Positions 20,768 to 29,243 of a stretch of 46,107 nucleotides of DNA are shown one piece after another. Under the pieces are notes generated by a model. The model was not told the DNA's origin, searched no databases, and saw nothing but the letters and a program-made list of their open reading frames with translations. Position 1 is the first letter of the stretch. The number at the start of each line of letters is the position of its first letter. The DNA is from DAOTEJ01 sp035454085 (GTDB lineage: Bacteria > Pseudomonadota > Gammaproteobacteria > Burkholderiales > Burkholderiaceae_F): positions 1 to 46,107 of the forward strand of contig DAOTEJ010000014.1 in NCBI GenBank assembly GCA_035454085.1. The letters are read 5' to 3'. The translations under genes were made by a program, and so were the position numbers.

Positions 20768-21339
20768 GCGAGCAGGCAGAACACCGCGGGCCTGCGCTCG
20801 AAGGGCGGCAGGCCCGACGCGGCGCGGGTGCGCCAGTCGTCGATGCGGTGCATGGCGATGAACTCGTCGGGCCCGGTGAGGTCCACTGCCACGGCCAGGC
20901 GCGTGCGCGGGGCACAGTGGGTGAGCAGGGCTTCGAACAGCCGGCGGTTGCGGTAGGGCGTCTCGATGAAGATCTGCGTCTCGCCGCGCGCCGAATCGCG
21001 CTCCAGCGCGCGCAGCGTGCTGGCCTGGCGGTCCGCCTCGATGGGCACGTAACCCACGAAGCGGAAGCGCTGGCCCTCCAGGCCGCTGGCCATCAGCGCG
21101 AGCAGGATGGACGAGGGGCCGACCAGGGGACGCACCCGCGCGCCGAGGGCGTGAGCCGCGGCCACCAGGCTCGCGCCCGGATCGGCCACACCGGGGCAGC
21201 CCGATTCCGACANNNNNNNNNNNNNNNNNNNNNNNNNNNNNNNNNNNNNNNNNNNNNNNNNNNNNNNNNNNNNNNNNNNNNNNNNNNNNNNNNNNNNNNN
21301 NNNNNNNNNNNNCAGGGTGCCGAACGGGCGCGTGCTCAT
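20764..21339 (-). CDS. SAM-dependent methyltransferase, RsmI-like, interrupted by assembly gap
   Basis: A tetrapyrrole-methylase-fold protein related to RsmI, which 2'-O-methylates C1402 of 16S rRNA. The visible part has SESGCPGVADPGASLVAAAH, then PLVGPSSILLALMASGL, GYVPIEADRQ and IFIETPYRN, ending at FERRPAVFCLLA. The start MSTRPFGTL is visible on the far side of a 100-N gap. In this family the segment from GTL to SE(A/S)GCPG is normally about 85 residues, but 100 N give only 33 codons, so the gap is probably about 150 bp too short and the frame across it is not real. It overlaps the maf stop by ATGA, so the two are coupled. It may be a paralogue of true RsmI. Confidence 0.83.
   Translation of the reverse strand: MSTRPFGTLXXXXXXXXXXXXXXXXXXXXXXXXXXXXXXXXXXSESGCPGVADPGASLVAAAHALGARVRPLVGPSSILLALMASGLEGQRFRFVGYVPIEADRQASTLRALERDSARGETQIFIETPYRNRRLFEALLTHCAPRTRLAVAVDLTGPDEFIAMHRIDDWRTRAASGLPPFERRPAVFCLLA
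21213..21312. other. Assembly gap of 100 N
   Basis: Exactly 100 undetermined bases inside the RsmI-like gene, the usual placeholder for a gap of unknown size. The flanking sequence belongs to one gene on both sides, so the join is probably right but the length is arbitrary. Confidence 0.98.
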
Positions 21340-21935
21340 CGGGCGCGGTCGCCCAGCACGTCGATGCCCGCCGCCGCCAACATGCTGATTAAGCGGATCA
21401 GGGGCAGACCCACCAGCGCGGTTGGGTCGCTGCTGTCCACCGCCTCGGCCAGAGCGATGCCGAGCTTCTCGATCTTGGCCGAGCCGGCGCAGTCGTAGGC
21501 CGGCTCGCGGGCGAGATAGTGCTCGATCGCCGCGGGGCTGAGCACGCGCATGCGCACGATGGTGGGGACCACGTCGGACTGCAGCGGCCGGCCGGGGGCG
21601 GCGAGCGCGAGCGCGGTGTGAAAGACCACCATGCGCCCCTGCATGCGCGTCAACTGCTCGACTGCGCGCGCGTGACTCAGCGGCTTGCCCAGCGGCTCGC
21701 CATCGAGGTCGGCGACCTGGTCCGATCCGATCACCACCGCCTGCGGACGCTCGCGGGCCACGGCCTCGGCCTTCAGGCAGGCCAGGCGCAGCGCCGTGGC
21801 GCGCGGCGTTTCGCCGGGCAGTGCCGCCTCGTCCACGCGGGGCGGCAGGACCTCGAAGGGCAAGCCCAAGCGCTCGAGCAGTTCACGCCGATAAGGCGAG
21901 GTGGAGGCGAGTACGATCGCAGGCGCAGACGACAT
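21336..21935 (-). CDS. maf: Maf-like nucleotide pyrophosphatase (YceF type)
   Basis: A 199-residue house-cleaning enzyme that hydrolyses non-canonical nucleoside triphosphates; the YceF branch acts on 7-methyl-GTP. Hallmarks: LASTSPYRRELLERLGLPF at the N-terminus, VIGSDQVADLDGEPLGKP, and DCAGSAKIEKLGIALAE with SSDPTALVGLPL near the C-terminus, which fits YceF rather than the YhdE dTTP type. The start ATG is divergent from the DUF177 gene with a 17-bp spacer. The stop overlaps the methylase start. The maf / DUF177 / rpmF neighbourhood is conserved in beta- and gamma-proteobacteria. Confidence 0.93.
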   Translation of the reverse strand: MSSAPAIVLASTSPYRRELLERLGLPFEVLPPRVDEAALPGETPRATALRLACLKAEAVARERPQAVVIGSDQVADLDGEPLGKPLSHARAVEQLTRMQGRMVVFHTALALAAPGRPLQSDVVPTIVRMRVLSPAAIEHYLAREPAYDCAGSAKIEKLGIALAEAVDSSDPTALVGLPLIRLISMLAAAGIDVLGDRAR

Positions 21936-21952
21936 GCGAGGAGTTTAGCCAG

Positions 21953-22501
21953 ATGAGTCAGCCACAAGCCGGGGCCGATCTGCGCTTCGATGCGTTCGAG
22001 CTCTCGCGGCTGCGTCAGCGGTTGGCCGGGCAACTGTGGGTGGCCAGCCTGCCGCGCCTCGTGGCAGAGCTCGCCGAGCCGGCCGGCCACATCGACTACT
22101 CCGTGGTGGGTGGACCGGACGCGCAGGGTCATCCTGGCGCGCAGCTGCACCTGCGAGGCACGCTCAGGCTCAAGTGCGAGCGCTGTGCGGAGGCGCTCGA
22201 CTTCGTGCTCGAGCGCGAGGTCCGCTTCCGCTTCGTGGGCTCCGAGGGCGAGGCCGACGCCTTGCCGCTCGAAGGCGAGGGCGACGAGGAAGTCGTGGTC
22301 GGTTCGCCCTCGATGTCGCTCGTCGACTGGGTCGAGGAGGAAGTCCTGCTGTCCTTGCCCGTCGCGCCCAAGCACGAGGTCTGCAACGCGCCGGCCGTGG
22401 CTTGGGAAAACCCCGAGGTCGCGGTGGCTGAGCAGTCCCCCGAGGAGCGCCGGCAGCCGTTTGCGGCCTTGGCAGCTTTGCGCCGGCCCGCCAAGCACTG
22501 A
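21953..22501 (+). CDS. DUF177 (YceD) family protein
   Basis: A 182-residue protein of the YceD/DUF177 family, which is tied to large-subunit rRNA/ribosome assembly in bacteria and plants and is almost always next to rpmF. Visible features: LRGTLRLKCERCAEALDF with its CxxC, an acidic middle (GEGDEEVVVG), a VDWVEEEVLLSLPVAPKHEVC segment with another Cys, and a short basic tail (ALRRPAKH). GCGAGGAG lies upstream of the ATG. It heads the long plus-strand gene row. The family match is firm; the molecular role is not proven. Confidence 0.9.
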   Translation: MSQPQAGADLRFDAFELSRLRQRLAGQLWVASLPRLVAELAEPAGHIDYSVVGGPDAQGHPGAQLHLRGTLRLKCERCAEALDFVLEREVRFRFVGSEGEADALPLEGEGDEEVVVGSPSMSLVDWVEEEVLLSLPVAPKHEVCNAPAVAWENPEVAVAEQSPEERRQPFAALAALRRPAKH

Positions 22502-22532
22502 GGGCCGGCTATCGCTCGGCACTCATCTGGGG

Positions 22533-22538
22533 TAATAT
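22533..22538 (+). promoter_or_regulatory. Candidate -10 box for rpmF
   Basis: TAATAT, an AT-rich box in the 64-bp spacer before rpmF, 27 nt before the ATG. It could give extra transcription of rpmF and the fatty-acid genes independent of the DUF177 gene. Confidence 0.4.
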
Positions 22539-22565
22539 TTCGCGTTTCTTTTCGGGGGCTTAGCC

Positions 22566-22748
22566 ATGGCTGTCCAACAAAACAAGAAGTCGGCGTCGAA
22601 GCGCGGCATGCATCGTTCGCACGACTTTCTGAACAACCCGCCGACCGCCGTCGAACCGACGACCGGCGAGATCCACCGTCGTCACCACATCAGCCCCAAC
22701 GGCTTCTATCGCGGCAAGAAGGTCCTGCAGACCAAGGCCGACGAGTAA
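22566..22748 (+). CDS. rpmF: 50S ribosomal protein bL32
   Basis: A 60-residue ribosomal protein, full length. It begins MAVQQNKKSASKRGMHRSHD and ends KVLQTKADE. It contains no cysteine, so it is the zinc-independent form of bL32. The Arg/His-rich middle (GEIHRRHHISPNGFYRGKK) is typical. It lies between the DUF177 gene and plsX, the standard arrangement that ties ribosome synthesis to membrane lipid synthesis. Confidence 0.98.
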   Translation: MAVQQNKKSASKRGMHRSHDFLNNPPTAVEPTTGEIHRRHHISPNGFYRGKKVLQTKADE

Positions 22749-22844
22749 GCACGGCTTGCGCGTGGCCGCAGCGCCGCGGTGGTGCATCGGAGAGCGCGGT
22801 CCGCGTTTCCGAGCCAGCCTCAAGTACACGCGGGGATGGCAGCC

Positions 22845-23891
22845 ATGACAGTGCGTCTGGCAGTCGATTGCATGGGCGGCGACCACGGGCTCGCCGTGAC
22901 CGTGCCCGCCTCGCTTGCCTTCATCGACGGTGAGCCGCGTGCGTCCCTGGTGCTGGTGGGGCGCGCAGCCGAGATCCGTGCGGCGCTGGGCGCGCGCGCC
23001 GAGGATGCGCGCGTTCGCGTCGTGCATGCCGAGCAGGTGATCGGCATGGACGATGCTCCTGCCCAGGCCCTGCGCAGCAAGCGCGACTCCTCGATGCGAA
23101 TCGCCATTCGCCTCGTCAAGGATGGCGAGGCGGACGCCTGCGTGAGCGCCGGCAACACCGGGGCGCTGATGGCGATCTCGCGCTTCGTGCTGCGCACGCT
23201 CGACGGCATCGACCGGCCGGCGATCGCCGGCCCGATCCCCAACGCGCTCGGTGGCGTGACCACCGTGCTCGACCTCGGCGCCAACGTCGATTGCACCCCC
23301 GAGCATCTGCTCGAGTTCGCCATCCTCGGGTCGGCCCTGGTGTCGGCGCTGCAGGAAAAGGAGCATCCCACCGTCGGGCTGCTCAACATCGGCGAGGAAG
23401 CGATCAAGGGCAACGACATCGTCAAGCGCGCTGGCGAACTGCTGCGGGGCGGACCGCTGAACTTCCACGGCAACGTCGAAGGCAACGACATCTACAAAGG
23501 CACGACCGACGTGGTGGTGTGCGACGGCTTCGTGGGCAACGTCGCGCTCAAGGCCTCCGAGGGTGTGGCCGGCATGCTTGGCGACTTCATCAAGGAAGAA
23601 TTCGGCCGCAACTGGGCGACGCGGCTCGCGGCGCTGGTGGCCATGCCGGTGCTGCGCCGCTTCAAGCAGCGCGTCGATCCGAGCCGCCTCAATGGCGCGG
23701 CCCTGCTCGGCCTGCGCGGCATCGTGATCAAGAGTCACGGCGGCGCCGATGCGCGCGGCTTCGAGGCGGCGCTGCGCCGCGGTTTCGAGGCCGCCGACCA
23801 TCGCCTGCTGGAGCGCACGGTGGCGGCGATGGAGCCCTATCGGGAACAGCTGATGCGGGCCATGCAGCCCGAACCCGTGACCGAGGCATGA
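22845..23891 (+). CDS. plsX: Phosphate acyltransferase
   Basis: Makes acyl-phosphate from acyl-ACP for PlsY in the first step of phospholipid synthesis; peripheral membrane enzyme. The 348-residue protein starts MTVRLAVDCMGGDHG, the family signature. Also seen: SAGNTGALMAISRFVLRTLDGIDRPAI, LLNIGEEAIKGND, and GNVEGNDIYKGTTDVVVCDGFVGNVALKASEG. The ATG at 22845 matches the family start; an in-frame ATG at 22836 is also possible. Its stop overlaps fabH by ATGA. Confidence 0.97.
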   Translation: MTVRLAVDCMGGDHGLAVTVPASLAFIDGEPRASLVLVGRAAEIRAALGARAEDARVRVVHAEQVIGMDDAPAQALRSKRDSSMRIAIRLVKDGEADACVSAGNTGALMAISRFVLRTLDGIDRPAIAGPIPNALGGVTTVLDLGANVDCTPEHLLEFAILGSALVSALQEKEHPTVGLLNIGEEAIKGNDIVKRAGELLRGGPLNFHGNVEGNDIYKGTTDVVVCDGFVGNVALKASEGVAGMLGDFIKEEFGRNWATRLAALVAMPVLRRFKQRVDPSRLNGAALLGLRGIVIKSHGGADARGFEAALRRGFEAADHRLLERTVAAMEPYREQLMRAMQPEPVTEA

Positions 23892-24862
23892 AGACCACGC
23901 GGATCACGGGCACGGGATCGGCCTTGCCGGCGCGCGCGGTCAGCAACGCCGAACTGGCCGCCGAACTCGCCCGCCGCGGAGTCGAGACCTCGGACGAGTG
24001 GATCAGCGCACGCACCGGCATACGCAGCCGCTACCTCGCCGAGCCCGGCCTCACGACCACGGAGCTCGGTACCCGCGCGGCGCGCTCGGCGCTGGCCGCC
24101 GCGGGACGCACGGCCGCCGAGTGCGACCTGATCGTCGTGGCGACCTCCACACCCGACCAGATCTTCCCGAGCACGGCATGCCTCATCCAGGCGCAACTCG
24201 GCAACGCCGGTGCCGCCGCCTTCGACGTTCAGGCCGTGTGCAGCGGATTCGTCTACGGACTCGTCACCGCCGATGCGCTGCTGCGCACCGGGGCCTTTCG
24301 CTGCGCCTTGGTGATCGGGGCCGAGGTGTTCTCGCGCATCCTCGACTGGGACGACCGCGGAACCTGCGTGCTGTTCGGCGACGGTGCCGGGGCAGTGGTC
24401 CTGGAGCCTGCCGACACGCCCGGCTTGCTCGCCGCGCGCCTGCGCGCCGATGGCAGCCAGGCAGCCATCCTCGCCACACCCGGGCGGGTGGAGCAGGGGC
24501 GCGTCGAGGGGCACCCTTTCCTGACCATGGATGGCCACGCGGTGTTCCGGCTCGCCGTCTCTTCCTTGTGCGACAGCGCCCTCGAGGTGCTCGAGGCTGC
24601 GGGTCTGCAAGCCGGCGACCTCGACTGGCTGATCCCGCACCAGGCCAATGTGCGCATTCTTTCGGGCATCGCCAAGCGTCTGGGCGTGCCCGAGTCGAAG
24701 CTGATCGTCACGCTCGATCAGCACGGCAACACCTCGGCGGCCTCCGTGCCTCTGGCGCTCGACGCCGCGGTGCGCGACGGCCGCATCCAGCCGGGACACC
24801 GCGTGCTGCTGCAAGGGGTGGGCGGCGGCTTCACCTGGGGTTCCATCATTCTCGAGTGGTGA
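23888..24862 (+). CDS. fabH: Beta-ketoacyl-ACP synthase III
   Basis: Starts fatty-acid synthesis by condensing acetyl-CoA with malonyl-ACP. The 324-residue protein has the full catalytic set: Cys118 in VQAVCSGFVYG, His251 in IPHQANVRI and Asn281 in HGNTSAAS. The ending GGGFTWGSIILEW is the classic FabH C-terminus. It overlaps plsX by 4 nt and is followed by fabD after one base, so translation is tightly coupled. Confidence 0.97.
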   Translation: MKTTRITGTGSALPARAVSNAELAAELARRGVETSDEWISARTGIRSRYLAEPGLTTTELGTRAARSALAAAGRTAAECDLIVVATSTPDQIFPSTACLIQAQLGNAGAAAFDVQAVCSGFVYGLVTADALLRTGAFRCALVIGAEVFSRILDWDDRGTCVLFGDGAGAVVLEPADTPGLLAARLRADGSQAAILATPGRVEQGRVEGHPFLTMDGHAVFRLAVSSLCDSALEVLEAAGLQAGDLDWLIPHQANVRILSGIAKRLGVPESKLIVTLDQHGNTSAASVPLALDAAVRDGRIQPGHRVLLQGVGGGFTWGSIILEW

Positions 24863-24863
24863 C

Positions 24864-25796
24864 ATGAAGATCGCGTTCGTCTTTCCGGGGCAGGGTTCGC
24901 AGGCGGTCGGCATGCTCGACGGCTTCGGCGACAACCCGGCCGTGCGCGGCGTACTGGCTCGCGCCGACGCCGCGTTGGGCGAGGACCTGGCCGGCCTGAT
25001 CCGCTCGGGCCCCGCCGAGTCACTCAACCTCACGGTCAACACCCAGCCGGCGATGCTGGTCGCGGGCCTCGCGGCCTTCGAGGCCTGGCGCGCGGCCGGC
25101 GGTGCCCAGCCGGCGCTGATGGCGGGACACAGCCTGGGCGAGTACACGGCGCTGACGGCGGCGGGCTGCCTGGCTCTGGAGGACGCGGTCAGGCTGGTGC
25201 GCTTTCGAGCGCAGGCGATGCAGGAGGCCGTGCCCGTGGGGCAGGGCGGCATGGCCGCCATCCTTGGTCTGGACGACGACGCGGTGCGCGCCGCCTGTGA
25301 CGCTGCCGCGCAGGGCGAAGTGGTCGAGGCCGTGAACTACAACGCGCCCGCGCAGGTGGTGATCGCTGGTGCCCGCGCCGCGGTGGAGCGCGCGTGCCAG
25401 GAAGCCAAGAAGCTCGGCGCCAAGCGTGCCATGCAGCTGCCCGTGTCGGCGCCATTTCATTCGTCGCTCCTCGCGCCCGCCAGCGCGCGCCTGCGTGACT
25501 ACCTGGCGAATGTTTCGATCGCCGCGCCGCAGGTGCCCGTGATCAACAACGTCGACGTGCGCGCGGAAGACTCCGCCGCCCGCATCCGCGACGCGCTCGC
25601 GCGCCAGGCCGCCGCGCCGGTGCAATGGGTGCGCACCGTGCTCGAACTGCAGTCGCGGGGCGTGACCCACGTGATCGAGTGCGGCCCGGGCAAGGTGCTC
25701 TCTGGCCTGGTCAAGCGCATCGCGCCGGACCTGCAGACCGGGTCGATTGGCGATGCCGCCAGTCTCGACGAAACTCTTGCGCAGCTGACTGCCTGA
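24864..25796 (+). CDS. fabD: Malonyl-CoA:ACP transacylase
   Basis: Moves malonyl from CoA to acyl carrier protein. 310 residues, full length. FPGQGSQAVGML at the N-terminus, nucleophile Ser90 in GHSLGEYTAL, the arginine in RFRAQAMQEAVP, catalytic His199 in VSAPFHSSLL, and GPGKVLSGLVKRI near the C-terminus are all present. It starts one base after the fabH stop, and fabG follows 11 bp later. Confidence 0.97.
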   Translation: MKIAFVFPGQGSQAVGMLDGFGDNPAVRGVLARADAALGEDLAGLIRSGPAESLNLTVNTQPAMLVAGLAAFEAWRAAGGAQPALMAGHSLGEYTALTAAGCLALEDAVRLVRFRAQAMQEAVPVGQGGMAAILGLDDDAVRAACDAAAQGEVVEAVNYNAPAQVVIAGARAAVERACQEAKKLGAKRAMQLPVSAPFHSSLLAPASARLRDYLANVSIAAPQVPVINNVDVRAEDSAARIRDALARQAAAPVQWVRTVLELQSRGVTHVIECGPGKVLSGLVKRIAPDLQTGSIGDAASLDETLAQLTA

Positions 25797-25807
25797 AGGA
25801 TCAATCG

Positions 25808-26569
25808 ATGCCCGCTCCCGTGTTCTCTGCCGCGGCGCTGGCCGGCGAGGTTGCCCTGGTGACCGGAGCCTCGCGCGGCATCGGCCGGGCGATCGCCGAG
25901 GCGCTTGCCGCGGCCGGCGCCACCGTGATCGGCACCGCCACCACGCCGGAAGGCGCGGCCGCGATCGGCGAGCGCCTGGCGGCGCGCGGCGGGCGCGGAG
26001 CGGTGCTCGACGTGGGCGATGCGGCAGCGGCCGAGGCGCTGGTCGAGGACATCACCCGCACCCACGGCAAGCTCTCGGTGCTGGTCAACAACGCGGGCAT
26101 CACGCGCGACACGCTGGCAATGCGCATGAAGGACGACGACTGGGCCGCGGTGATCGACACCAATCTCTCGGCCGTGTTCCGCCTGTCGCGCGCGGTGATG
26201 CGCGGCATGATGAAGGCGCGCCAGGGGCGGATCATCAACGTGACCTCGGTGGTCGGATCGAGCGGCAACGCGGGTCAGGCCAACTACGCTGCCGCCAAGG
26301 CCGGGGTGGCGGGGATGAGCCGCGCACTGGCGCGCGAGCTCGGCAGCCGCGGCATCACGGTCAACTGCGTGGCGCCGGGCTTCATCGACACCGACATGAC
26401 CCGTGCCCTCAACGAACAGCAGACCCAGACGCTGCTCGGGCAGATCCCGCTGGGCCGGCTGGGCCAGCCCGACGATGTCGCGGCCGCGGTGGTGTTCCTG
26501 GCGTCCGCGGCGGGAGCCTACGTGAGCGGTGCCACCTTGCACGTCAACGGCGGCATGTACATGAACTGA
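25808..26569 (+). CDS. fabG: 3-oxoacyl-ACP reductase
   Basis: NADPH-dependent short-chain dehydrogenase of 253 residues that reduces beta-ketoacyl-ACP in each elongation cycle. The cofactor motif TGASRGIG, NNAGITRD, the catalytic Ser147/Tyr160/Lys164, and the end GATLHVNGGMYMN are standard for FabG. The N-terminus has about five more residues than E. coli FabG. It is followed by a 126-bp spacer before acpP that probably contains an extra promoter. Confidence 0.96.
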   Translation: MPAPVFSAAALAGEVALVTGASRGIGRAIAEALAAAGATVIGTATTPEGAAAIGERLAARGGRGAVLDVGDAAAAEALVEDITRTHGKLSVLVNNAGITRDTLAMRMKDDDWAAVIDTNLSAVFRLSRAVMRGMMKARQGRIINVTSVVGSSGNAGQANYAAAKAGVAGMSRALARELGSRGITVNCVAPGFIDTDMTRALNEQQTQTLLGQIPLGRLGQPDDVAAAVVFLASAAGAYVSGATLHVNGGMYMN

Positions 26570-26610
26570 AGGCGCAGCGCGAAGCTGCCGGGGCGGGGGA
26601 CCCGCTCTGT

Positions 26611-26616
26611 TAGACT
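26611..26616 (+). promoter_or_regulatory. Candidate -10 box for acpP
   Basis: TAGACT in the fabG-acpP spacer (26570-26695), 79 nt before the acpP ATG, followed by a T-rich stretch (26625-26631). A separate strong acpP promoter is usual because ACP is needed in large amounts. No clear -35. Confidence 0.4.
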
Positions 26617-26695
26617 CGCGCCGCATTTTTTGCCCCAGCAGGCAGGCCGCCGTGAGGGCGGCGGTACACGACAACTTTCCCGGCAGGAGGAGTGC

Positions 26696-26938
26696 ATGGA
26701 CAACATCGAACAGCGCGTCAAGAAGATCGTCGCCGAGCAGCTCGGCGTGAACGAGGCCGACATCAAGAACGAATCGGCCTTCGTCGAGGACCTGGGCGCG
26801 GACTCGCTCGACACCGTCGAGCTGGTGATGGCCCTCGAAGACGAGTTCGAGACCGAGATTCCCGACGAGCAGGCCGAGAAGATCCGCACCGTGCAGCAGG
26901 CGATCGACTACATCAACTCCAACCTCAAGAAGGCTTGA
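26696..26938 (+). CDS. acpP: Acyl carrier protein
   Basis: The 80-residue acidic carrier of growing acyl chains. Ser37 in GADSLDTVELVMALE is the site for 4'-phosphopantetheine, attached by AcpS, which is encoded 12 kb downstream in the same direction. A perfect AGGAGG lies 5 nt before the ATG, the strongest ribosome site in the window, which fits a highly expressed protein. The end YINSNLKKA is typical for beta-proteobacteria. fabF follows after 17 bp. Confidence 0.98.
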   Translation: MDNIEQRVKKIVAEQLGVNEADIKNESAFVEDLGADSLDTVELVMALEDEFETEIPDEQAEKIRTVQQAIDYINSNLKKA

Positions 26939-26955
26939 GACCGGGCCTCAGCACG

Positions 26956-28191
26956 ATGAGTTCGCGCCGCGTGGTGATCACCGGCCTGGGCGTGATCAGC
27001 CCGGTCGGCAACGACGTCGCCACGGCCTGGGACAACCTCGTCGCGGGGCGCTCGGGCGTCGGCCCGATCACCCGCTTCGACGCTTCGGGCTTCACCACGA
27101 AGATCGCCGCCGAGGTCAAGAACTTCGACCTGTCCGCGTACATCCCGGCCAAGGATGCGCGGCGCATGGACACCTTCATTCACTACGGCATCGCGGCCTC
27201 CGCGCAGGCCATGCGCGACGCCGGCCTCGAGGTGCGCGAGGACAATGCCGATCGCATAGGCTGCGTGATCAGCTCGGGCATCGGCGGCCTGCCGATGATC
27301 GAGGACAATCACCGCGACTTCCTCGCCCGCGGCGCACGGCGCATCTCGCCCTTCTTCGTGCCGGGCTCGATCATCAACATGATCTCGGGGCAGTTGTCGA
27401 TCATGTACGGGCTGAAGGGCCCGAACCTGTCGATCGTCACGGCCTGCACCACCGGACTTCACTCGGTCGGCGAGGCCGGCTGGATCATCCGCCGCGGCGA
27501 CGCCGACGTGATGATCGCGGGCGGCGCAGAGAGCACCGTGTGCGCGCTGGGGGTCGGCGGCTTCGACTCGATGAAGGCGCTGTCCACGCGCAACGACGAC
27601 CCGGCCACGGCGAGCCGCCCCTTCGACCGCGACCGCGACGGCTTCGTGCTGGGCGAGGGCGCGGGCGTGCTGGTGCTCGAGGAATACGAGCACGCGCGAG
27701 CGCGTGGCGCCCGCATCTACGCGGAACTCGTCGGCTACGGCCTCACGGCGGACGCGCACCACATGACGGCGCCGGACATGGACGGACCGCGCCGCTGCAT
27801 GATCGCGGCGCTGCGCAGCGCCGGTGTCGCGCCCGACGAGGTCGACTACCTCAACGCCCACGGCACCTCGACGCCGCTGGGCGACGTGAACGAGACGCGC
27901 GCGATCAAGGCTGCCCTGGGCGAGGACGCGGCACGCGCTCTGGTGGTCAACTCCACCAAGTCCATGACCGGACACCTGCTCGGGGGTGCCGGCGGGATCG
28001 AGACCGTGTTCACGACCCTGGCCCTGCACCGCCAGGTCTCGCCGCCCACGATCAACATCTTCAACCAGGACCCCGAGTGCGATCTCGACTACTGTGCCAA
28101 CACGGCACGGGACATGAAGATCGATGTTGCCATCAAGAATTCCTTCGGCTTCGGCGGCACCAACGGGACGCTCGTCCTGCGCCGACTCTGA
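26956..28191 (+). CDS. fabF: Beta-ketoacyl-ACP synthase II
   Basis: Elongating condensing enzyme, 411 residues. The catalytic triad is complete: Cys164 in VTACTTGLHS, His302 in NAHGTSTPLGD and His340 in MTGHLLGGAGG. The N-terminal VVITGLGVISPVGND and C-terminal KNSFGFGGTNGTLVL are standard. Its last 68 bp may overlap the following small membrane-protein gene. Confidence 0.98.
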   Translation: MSSRRVVITGLGVISPVGNDVATAWDNLVAGRSGVGPITRFDASGFTTKIAAEVKNFDLSAYIPAKDARRMDTFIHYGIAASAQAMRDAGLEVREDNADRIGCVISSGIGGLPMIEDNHRDFLARGARRISPFFVPGSIINMISGQLSIMYGLKGPNLSIVTACTTGLHSVGEAGWIIRRGDADVMIAGGAESTVCALGVGGFDSMKALSTRNDDPATASRPFDRDRDGFVLGEGAGVLVLEEYEHARARGARIYAELVGYGLTADAHHMTAPDMDGPRRCMIAALRSAGVAPDEVDYLNAHGTSTPLGDVNETRAIKAALGEDAARALVVNSTKSMTGHLLGGAGGIETVFTTLALHRQVSPPTINIFNQDPECDLDYCANTARDMKIDVAIKNSFGFGGTNGTLVLRRL

Positions 28192-28594
28192 GTCCGCCGC
28201 GCCACACGGCTGGCGGAGCCCGCGCTCTTCGCGCATCGAGCGGTACCTGCGGCTGGGGGCGGCCTTTGTTTCTGTCTTGGCGGCCGCCTTCCTCGGCCTG
28301 AGCGCTGGTGCTGGCGCGCTGGTGCTGGCGGCGGTCCTGGCGATCGGCGCCCTTTGGACCCTGCGCCCGCGGCGCCCGGGCACCGTGCAGTTCAGGGTCA
28401 ACCCTGAGGGCCGGCTGGAACTGGGCCACGAGAGCGCGCCCGAGGCGGCGCGAGCGCAATTTGTCTCGCCGCGCTTGGTAGTCTTGGCCTCCTCTTCCTA
28501 CCTGCTCGCCGTCTGGCCCGATGCCGTGCCGCCTGCCAGCTTCCGACGCCTATGCGCCCTGGCGCGATGGGCGGGTGGCCAGCCTCCGAATTGA
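28124..28594 (+). CDS. Small membrane protein, YgfX/CptA-like (start uncertain)
   Basis: The frame runs from an ATG inside fabF; up to 156 residues. The N-terminal 35 residues are low in conserved features, so the true start may be a non-ATG codon after the fabF stop. Two hydrophobic helices follow (YLRLGAAFVSVLAAAFLGL and AGALVLAAVLAIGALWTL), then a basic RPRRPG turn. The soluble end contains QFRVNPEGRLELG, a hydrophobic strand, and WPDAVPPASFRRLCALARW. That layout (two helices, then a short domain ending in a D/A-x-FRRL-x2-W pattern) resembles the YgfX/CptA family, which in E. coli was reported to affect division and cytoskeletal proteins. The match is by eye. It lies between fabF and rpoE, a position where such a gene is often seen in beta-proteobacteria. 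Confidence 0.6.
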   Translation: MLPSRIPSASAAPTGRSSCADSESAAPHGWRSPRSSRIERYLRLGAAFVSVLAAAFLGLSAGAGALVLAAVLAIGALWTLRPRRPGTVQFRVNPEGRLELGHESAPEAARAQFVSPRLVVLASSSYLLAVWPDAVPPASFRRLCALARWAGGQPPN

Positions 28595-28636
28595 GTCTGC
28601 CGTGCGCGTGCCATGGGGCGCGCGGAGCCCCGGCCG

Positions 28637-29236
28637 ATGAGCCCCCGCGACGAGGATCAGCGGCTGGTCGAGGCGGCCCAGGCAGGGGACAAGCACGCCT
28701 TCGAACTGCTGGTCGGCAAGTACCAGCGCAGGATCCTGCGGCTCGTCTCGCGGCTGGTGCGCGACGCCGCCGAGGTCGAGGACGTGGCCCAGGAGGCCTT
28801 CATCAAGGCCTATCGCGCGCTACCCGGCTTCCGGGGCGAGAGCGCCTTTTACACCTGGCTCTACCGCATCGCGATCAACACCGCCAAGAACTGGCTGGCG
28901 ACCCGGGGGCGGCGGGCACCGACGTCGACGCCCAACGATGTCGAAGAGGCTGAAACTTTTGACGAGGCCACCGCACTAAGGGAGGTGGACACCCCGGACT
29001 CGATCCTGCTTTCCAAGCAGGTCGCCGAGGCCGTGAACCGCGCGGTCGACCGCCTGCCCGAGGACCTCAGGCAATCGATCGTGCTGCGCGAGATCGAGGG
29101 GATGAGCTACGAAGAGATCGCAGAGGCGATGAACTGCCCGATCGGAACGGTGCGCTCGCGCATTTTCCGGGCGCGCGAGGCCATCGCCGCAGAACTGCGG
29201 CCGCTGCTGGACCATGGCAGCGATCGACGCTGGTGA
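28637..29236 (+). CDS. rpoE: RNA polymerase sigma-E factor
   Basis: ECF sigma factor for the envelope-stress response, 199 residues from the ATG at 28637 (GGAG 9 nt upstream); an earlier ATG at 28613 is less likely. Region 2 is KYQRRILRLVSRLVRDAAEVEDVAQEAFIKAYRALPGFRGESAFYTWLYRIAINTAKN. Region 4 is LREIEGMSYEEIAEAMNCPIGTVRSRIFRAREAI. The gene order rpoE-rseA-rseB-degP is the classic module. I see no clear sigma-E type promoter (GGAACTT...TCAAA) directly upstream. Confidence 0.97.
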   Translation: MSPRDEDQRLVEAAQAGDKHAFELLVGKYQRRILRLVSRLVRDAAEVEDVAQEAFIKAYRALPGFRGESAFYTWLYRIAINTAKNWLATRGRRAPTSTPNDVEEAETFDEATALREVDTPDSILLSKQVAEAVNRAVDRLPEDLRQSIVLREIEGMSYEEIAEAMNCPIGTVRSRIFRAREAIAAELRPLLDHGSDRRW

Positions 29237-29243
29237 GGACGGG

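Noticed and set aside
26570..26695. Possible riboswitch or small gene between fabG and acpP
   Set aside because: Only a -10-like box, a T-rich stretch and the ribosome site are visible; no conserved aptamer or ORF.
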